Source of the DNA: Eledone cirrhosa
Taxonomy: Eukaryota; Mollusca; Cephalopoda; Octopoda; Eledonidae
Assembly (NCBI GenBank): GCA_964016885.1
Contig: OZ024740.1
Location: 295,453,097 to 295,517,096 of the forward strand
Direction: 5' to 3'
Length of the DNA stretch: 64,000 nucleotides
Below the pieces are notes generated by a model. That model was not told where the DNA came from. It saw only the letters and a program-made list of their open reading frames with translations, and did no database searches. Shown one piece after another: positions 62,459-64,000 of the stretch; positions within the stretch are counted from its first letter, which is position 1, and every line of letters starts with the position of its first letter. Both the position numbers and the translations under genes were made by a program.

Positions 62459-62641
62459 AGCTCAGCTTTGGAAGAGAGGCTGCTTGCAAGTGTATGGACA
62501 TATGATCGTGTGCATTCTAGCAAGAGCATGGAGGATGTGCGACATGACTTCATTGCAAGATTCGGTAAACCAGCTCCTATGAAGAGGACGATACTGCGAT
62601 GGGAACATAAACTATTTCTCATTACTTTTGGTAGGGGGTGA
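62459..62641 (+). pseudogene. HTH exon-like fragment (cassette 11)
   Basis: 60 codons, open, same protein as copies 1, 8 and 10. Confidence 0.5.
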
Positions 62642-62725
62642 CAAGACTTTCGGACCACCTTGTACAACAAATCAGTATAGAATAGGGTATCAGGAGAGTA
62701 TATGGTAGAACAGGGATATAAATCA

Positions 62726-63631
62726 CGACTCTTGACTTCACCACGAAATATTGAAGTTGCTAGGGTGCGGTTCCGATACATATTTTAATTACTGATTATT
62801 GCATAATTCATTACTTCAATGAATCTGACACTTTACTAAATTACTATTGATTGATTCTATATGTAATAAAATAAATCTGGGAAATTTGGATTATTTTGTA
62901 ATTTCGCTTTAATATCTTGATCATTTGTTAGAATAACACGTACCAACAATATACAATATATCAGTTTGGAATGCATACACATACAACCACCAAAGCAAAT
63001 GTACAGTAATAAGAAAGATTAATCAGAAAGAAAAATACACACAAAAAAAGAAAGACATGTACACTCCCACAATTATACACTACAACAGCGAATGATGATG
63101 TTTTCTTCTAAAAATAAGGATGGGAGCATGACTGTACGAGTATCACCTCATACTTTAGTAAGACGAGCAGCTAACAATGACAAAAACTTTGTTATCAGCT
63201 GTCCAGCTTACCTGAATGTCTCCAATGCAACGTGCGGAAAGAGTAATTCACCAACTACAGTATTTCAACAACTTGCTCGGCTATAGATGCAGAATTCCCC
63301 CACATCCATATAAATTATAACACAAACTTCCTAAAGAAGTATTATATTTTAGTTCTAATATTTCAGTGCAAAATACAACAATGCCATCGCACAAACAATG
63401 AGATTCGTGGAGCTACAAAGCCAATTTCTTATATATCGGATCCTTGGCAAGGTAGTACAAGAGGAGGGTATTACCAGTTTAAAAGAAGCTCTACAGGAAC
63501 GGAAGTGCAAACAGCTGAACCTGTCCGAGATCGCCAAGTACCTATGCACATTAGACATGTGGGCATATTTCGAACAGCTGCTATCCGTGTGGTTTTTTCG
63601 ACTTTGTATTGTTCTCAGCATTTATTATTTG
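62726..63631 (+). other. Cassette tail, long form (copy 11)
   Basis: Third copy of the 906-bp tail. Shares the TATTTGAGTG border with copy 10, so 10 and 11 are closer to each other than to 8. Confidence 0.8.
63092..63286 (+). CDS. Small open frame, 64 codons, unknown (copy 11)
   Basis: Same protein as at 35697 and 53356. Confidence 0.2.
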   Translation: MMMFSSKNKDGSMTVRVSPHTLVRRAANNDKNFVISCPAYLNVSNATCGKSNSPTTVFQQLARL

Positions 63632-63652
63632 AGTGATCCATTTTTTGGTTGA
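63367..63652 (+). CDS. Exon-like open frame, unknown (copy 11)
   Basis: Same protein as the copy 10 frame, with the acceptor retained. Confidence 0.35.
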
Positions 63653-63725
63653 TTGATTCAATTTTTATTTGATGGATTGATTTTTTATTTGGGTGACCCA
63701 TTTTGTTTTAGATGGATGCATTTGA
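63632..63725 (+). repeat. Degenerate GATC satellite (copy 11)
   Basis: Counterpart of 36237-36330. Confidence 0.8.
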
Positions 63726-64000
63726 GTGCCGGATCAAAAACAATAAGTGTCAGCGCCGGATTAAAAAACATAAGGATAATGCTGGATTATAACTTGTTAG
63801 TGCGGATTAAACACACAAATGATCGGTACCAGATTAAAAATAGTAAGGTTAAGTGCCGGATTAAAATTAATAGGGCTAAGTGGCGGATTAAAAATAAGGG
63901 TCAATGCCGGATTTAAAATAATAAGCATCAGTGCCGGATTTAAAATAATAATGGTCAATGCTGGATTTAAACAAATAAGGATCAGTGCCAAATAAAAGAG
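63726..64000 (+). repeat. 27-bp minisatellite (copy 11), cut by window edge
   Basis: First ten or so units of the minisatellite seen at 36331; the rest lies beyond the window. Confidence 0.92.

Larger units (their letters stand above)
61637..62725 (+). mobile_element. Composite cassette copy 11 (long form, core)
   Basis: 1,089 bp, offset 9,736 bp from copy 10. It begins a further copy of the block that follows cassettes 8 and 10, cut by the window edge. Confidence 0.85.

Noticed and set aside
1..64000. Yeast-type ARS consensus in the T-rich monomer
   Set aside because: The monomer lacks the required TTTAYRTTT core, and origin sequence rules of that kind do not apply to animals.

Overview
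This is eukaryotic, non-genic, repeat-dominated DNA. About three quarters of the window is one AT-rich satellite with a 19-20 bp monomer in two main forms: an ATGG form (GATCCATTTTTTATTTGATG) and an AGGT form (GATCCTTTTTTATTTAGGT). These alternate as about 39-bp dimers and 59-bp trimers. I found no complete protein-coding gene. The organism hint comes from a tRNA-derived SINE inside every full cassette. Its blocks (TTTGCCTTTCATCC, GGGGTCGAT, GTACCAG, GCACTGGG, GGCCTTGTGCC) match what I know of cephalopod (octopus/squid) SINEs, so a cephalopod is the best guess. That rests on recall, not on a search.

Layout: eleven copies of a non-satellite 'cassette' (about 1,089 bp, the first 789 bp) start at 1821, 4723, 10110, 12960, 19517, 24765, 29777, 34242, 48396, 51901 and 61637. 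Each contains, in order, the SINE, unassigned sequence, a 61-bp near-perfect palindrome, and a splice-acceptor-like site followed by a 60-codon plus-strand open frame resembling a transposase-type helix-turn-helix (DUF4817-like). Each cassette is preceded by 0.2-0.5 kb of satellite in reverse orientation and followed by satellite in forward orientation (directly, or after a tail in copies 8, 10 and 11). It is therefore flanked by inverted tandem-repeat arrays, as in foldback transposons. Nine further 68-69 bp remnants keep only the right end of the cassette and look like internal-deletion derivatives.

Three cassettes (34242, 51901, 61637) carry an extra tail of about 0.9 kb with a second exon-like open frame behind a splice-acceptor-like site. 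A short degenerate satellite stretch and an unrelated 27-bp minisatellite follow. The other eight cassettes end abruptly in satellite at the point where this tail begins.

At larger scale the locus grew by nested tandem duplication: units of 962, 1,712 and 2,837 bp, about 5.0-5.2 kb, about 9.7 kb, and a back-to-back 18,619-bp duplication (28022-46640 and 46641 onward). Cassette 9 (48396) is a mosaic that suggests gene conversion. Nothing here forms an operon or pathway. The biology is the structure and evolution of a composite foldback/satellite locus.
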